A DNA stretch of 7,344 nucleotides, taken from Chloroflexota bacterium (lineage in GTDB: Bacteria > Chloroflexota > Chloroflexia > JAMDCE01). Positions 6,236-7,344 of this stretch are shown here, in pieces. Position 1 is the first letter of the stretch. Each line of letters starts with the position of its first letter. The stretch is taken from the NCBI GenBank assembly GCA_023489135.1, contig JAMDCE010000553.1, positions 1 through 7,344 of the forward strand. Direction: 5' to 3'. The notes under the pieces were generated by a model. That model saw only the letters and a list, made by a program, of their open reading frames with translations, had not been told where the DNA came from and made no database searches. A program made the position numbers and the translations under genes.

Positions 6236-7254
6236 TGGACACCGTACTGCTTGGTCTGCTGACCGTTCTGGTGATCGTGCTCCTGGCGGCCGTGTTCTTC
6301 CTTCTGTCGCTGCAGCTGCGACGCTCCCGGCAGGAAGTGCAGTCCGCGATCCTCACCGAGAGGCTCTCCCAATTGGGCCCCGTCACCCAGGCGGTCAACA
6401 ACATCCAACTGGGGGTGGCCGAGCTTCACGCCTATGCCAGGGCGCGACACGATCTCGAACAGCGCACGGCCGAATCCATTCGGCGCCTGGAGACCATCAT
6501 CGCCGGGACGCAGACCAAGGGCGCGGCCGGCGAGAACGTCATCGATCTGGTGTTCTCCAAGCTGCCCCCGGAGTGGCAGGTGCGCAACTTCAGGGTCGGC
6601 AATAAGACCGTCGAGTTTGGGCTGCGGCTGCCCAACAATCTGGTCTTGCCCATCGACAGCAAGTGGACGTCGACGGCTCTGGTGGAGAGACTCGCTGCCT
6701 GCGACGATCCCGTCGAGCAGCAGCGATTGAAAGCCCACCTCGAGGCGGCTGTCCTCGAAAAGGCCAGAGAGGTCAAGAAATACGTCGATCCCAGCATCAC
6801 GGTGAGCTTCGGCCTGGCCGCGGTTCCCGACGCCGTTTACGACCTCACCACCGGTATTCAGACCCAGGCGTTCCAGATGAACGTGGTGGTTATCAGTTAC
6901 AGCATGTTCGTGCCGTATCTGCTGCTGGTCTTTCACACCACGCTCAAGTCCTCCCAGAGCATCGACGTGCAGAAGCTGAACGCTCATCTCCGTGGCGCGG
7001 AGGACAGCGTCAAAGCCTTGCAGGAAGAGATCGAGGGCAGGTTCTCGCGGGCCATTACTATGCTCACGAACTCGCGCGGCGAGATAAGCGTTCACTTGAG
7101 CAGGGTTAGCACCGCTTTGACCAATCTCCAGGTATCCGCCAGGAGCTCCGGCTCGGAACTGAGCGCCCCTCAGTCGACGGCCGCGGAAGGCGCAGAACAG
7201 GAGTGCCTGGCCCCGGTTGAATCCACGCGAGGAGTGGAATTCCCGAGGATCTAG
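6235..7254 (+). CDS. rmuC: RmuC-family protein, membrane-anchored, short
   Basis: This 339-residue protein resembles RmuC, a PD-(D/E)xK-fold family linked in E. coli to limiting recombination at inverted repeats; its biochemical activity is poorly defined. A single N-terminal membrane segment (about 4-26) is followed by basic residues (RRSR), so the rest should be cytoplasmic. Residues about 30-90 look helical or coiled-coil. The RmuC core begins at KGAAGENVID (95-104), with Glu100, and continues to LPNNLVLPIDSKWTS (132-146), where Asp141 and Lys143 form the DxK part of the nuclease-like motif. Glu127 (VEFGLRL) sits where I recall Asp in typical members. KKYVDPSITVSFGLAAVP (181-198) and VVVISYSMFVPYLL (217-230) correspond to later family blocks. 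A coiled-coil near 253-300 and a low-complexity tail follow. The protein is much shorter than the 475-residue E. coli protein, mainly in the coiled coil. It starts at TGATG, overlapping the upstream stop, with little Shine-Dalgarno. It is divergent, so the symbol is a family label. Confidence 0.82.
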   Translation: MDTVLLGLLTVLVIVLLAAVFFLLSLQLRRSRQEVQSAILTERLSQLGPVTQAVNNIQLGVAELHAYARARHDLEQRTAESIRRLETIIAGTQTKGAAGENVIDLVFSKLPPEWQVRNFRVGNKTVEFGLRLPNNLVLPIDSKWTSTALVERLAACDDPVEQQRLKAHLEAAVLEKAREVKKYVDPSITVSFGLAAVPDAVYDLTTGIQTQAFQMNVVVISYSMFVPYLLLVFHTTLKSSQSIDVQKLNAHLRGAEDSVKALQEEIEGRFSRAITMLTNSRGEISVHLSRVSTALTNLQVSARSSGSELSAPQSTAAEGAEQECLAPVESTRGVEFPRI

Positions 7255-7281
7255 AGCAGGTTTCGAATTGGTTAGGCTTAC

Positions 7282-7341
7282 TGTAGCGCGGGGGCTTGTC
7301 CCCCGCCGGGCTGCGGGCGGGGGACAAGTCCCCGCGCTACA
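7282..7341. repeat. 26-bp near-perfect inverted repeat with nested hairpins (palindromic element, possible terminator)
   Basis: The arms 7282-7307 and 7316-7341 pair at all 26 positions, with one G-T wobble (7294/7329) and an 8-nt loop. Each arm is also self-complementary: 7288-7294 pairs with 7300-7306 around the loop CTTGT, and 7317-7323 pairs with 7329-7335 around ACAAG with one G-T wobble. The DNA could therefore form one long stem or two side-by-side hairpins. It starts 27 nt after the RmuC stop, so it could act as a terminator, but only TTT follows before the window ends. The length and nested symmetry look more like a dispersed palindromic (REP/MITE-like) element. Only one copy is visible here. 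Confidence 0.88.
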
Positions 7342-7344
7342 TTT

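Noticed and set aside
6148..7095. 315-codon minus-strand open frame
   Set aside because: Antisense to the acyl-CoA dehydrogenase end and the RmuC-like gene; no recognisable domain.

Overview
The window reads as ordinary, densely packed, GC-rich bacterial chromosome: six protein genes in two divergent transcription units, with no RNA genes, phage, insertion sequence or CRISPR signals. The closest phylogenetic hint is the long membrane glycosyltransferase at the left edge. Its motifs (HPDERF, a QPYAFSG segment followed by a DYPP loop, and GMRYFYPIYPP) recall large GT39-type proteins I associate with Chloroflexota, so a Chloroflexota member is the best guess from recall, not a computed placement.

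Minus-strand unit (4932 down to the left edge): a BadH-like short-chain dehydrogenase, a GT4 glycosyltransferase, a class I SAM methyltransferase and an edge-truncated GT39-type polytopic glycosyltransferase. Gaps are 2 nt, a 1-nt overlap (TAGTG) and 18 nt, so this is almost certainly one operon. The last three genes suggest envelope or exported glycoconjugate synthesis: cytoplasmic sugar transfer, methylation, and lipid-carrier-dependent transfer on the outer face of the membrane. The dehydrogenase fits that theme less well, since its closest remembered relatives act on CoA thioesters.

Intergenic 4933-5086 (154 bp) carries two good face-to-face sigma70-type promoters, each with a 17-nt spacer, with their -35 boxes 15 nt apart. 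Each drives a first gene with a clear Shine-Dalgarno sequence.

Plus-strand unit (5087-7254): an acyl-CoA dehydrogenase with its catalytic glutamate, then an RmuC-family protein whose ATG overlaps the dehydrogenase stop codon (TGATG). The dehydrogenase and the divergent short-chain dehydrogenase could share an acyl-CoA pathway and a common control region. RmuC has no obvious link to it.

The right end (7282-7341) is a 26-bp near-perfect inverted repeat whose arms are themselves hairpins. It is probably a dispersed palindromic element and may also terminate the plus-strand unit. I see no clearly new biological system. The most checkable oddities are the nested palindrome, the possible fusion at the truncated left gene, the acyl-CoA dehydrogenase/RmuC coupling, and the non-canonical dehydrogenase motifs.
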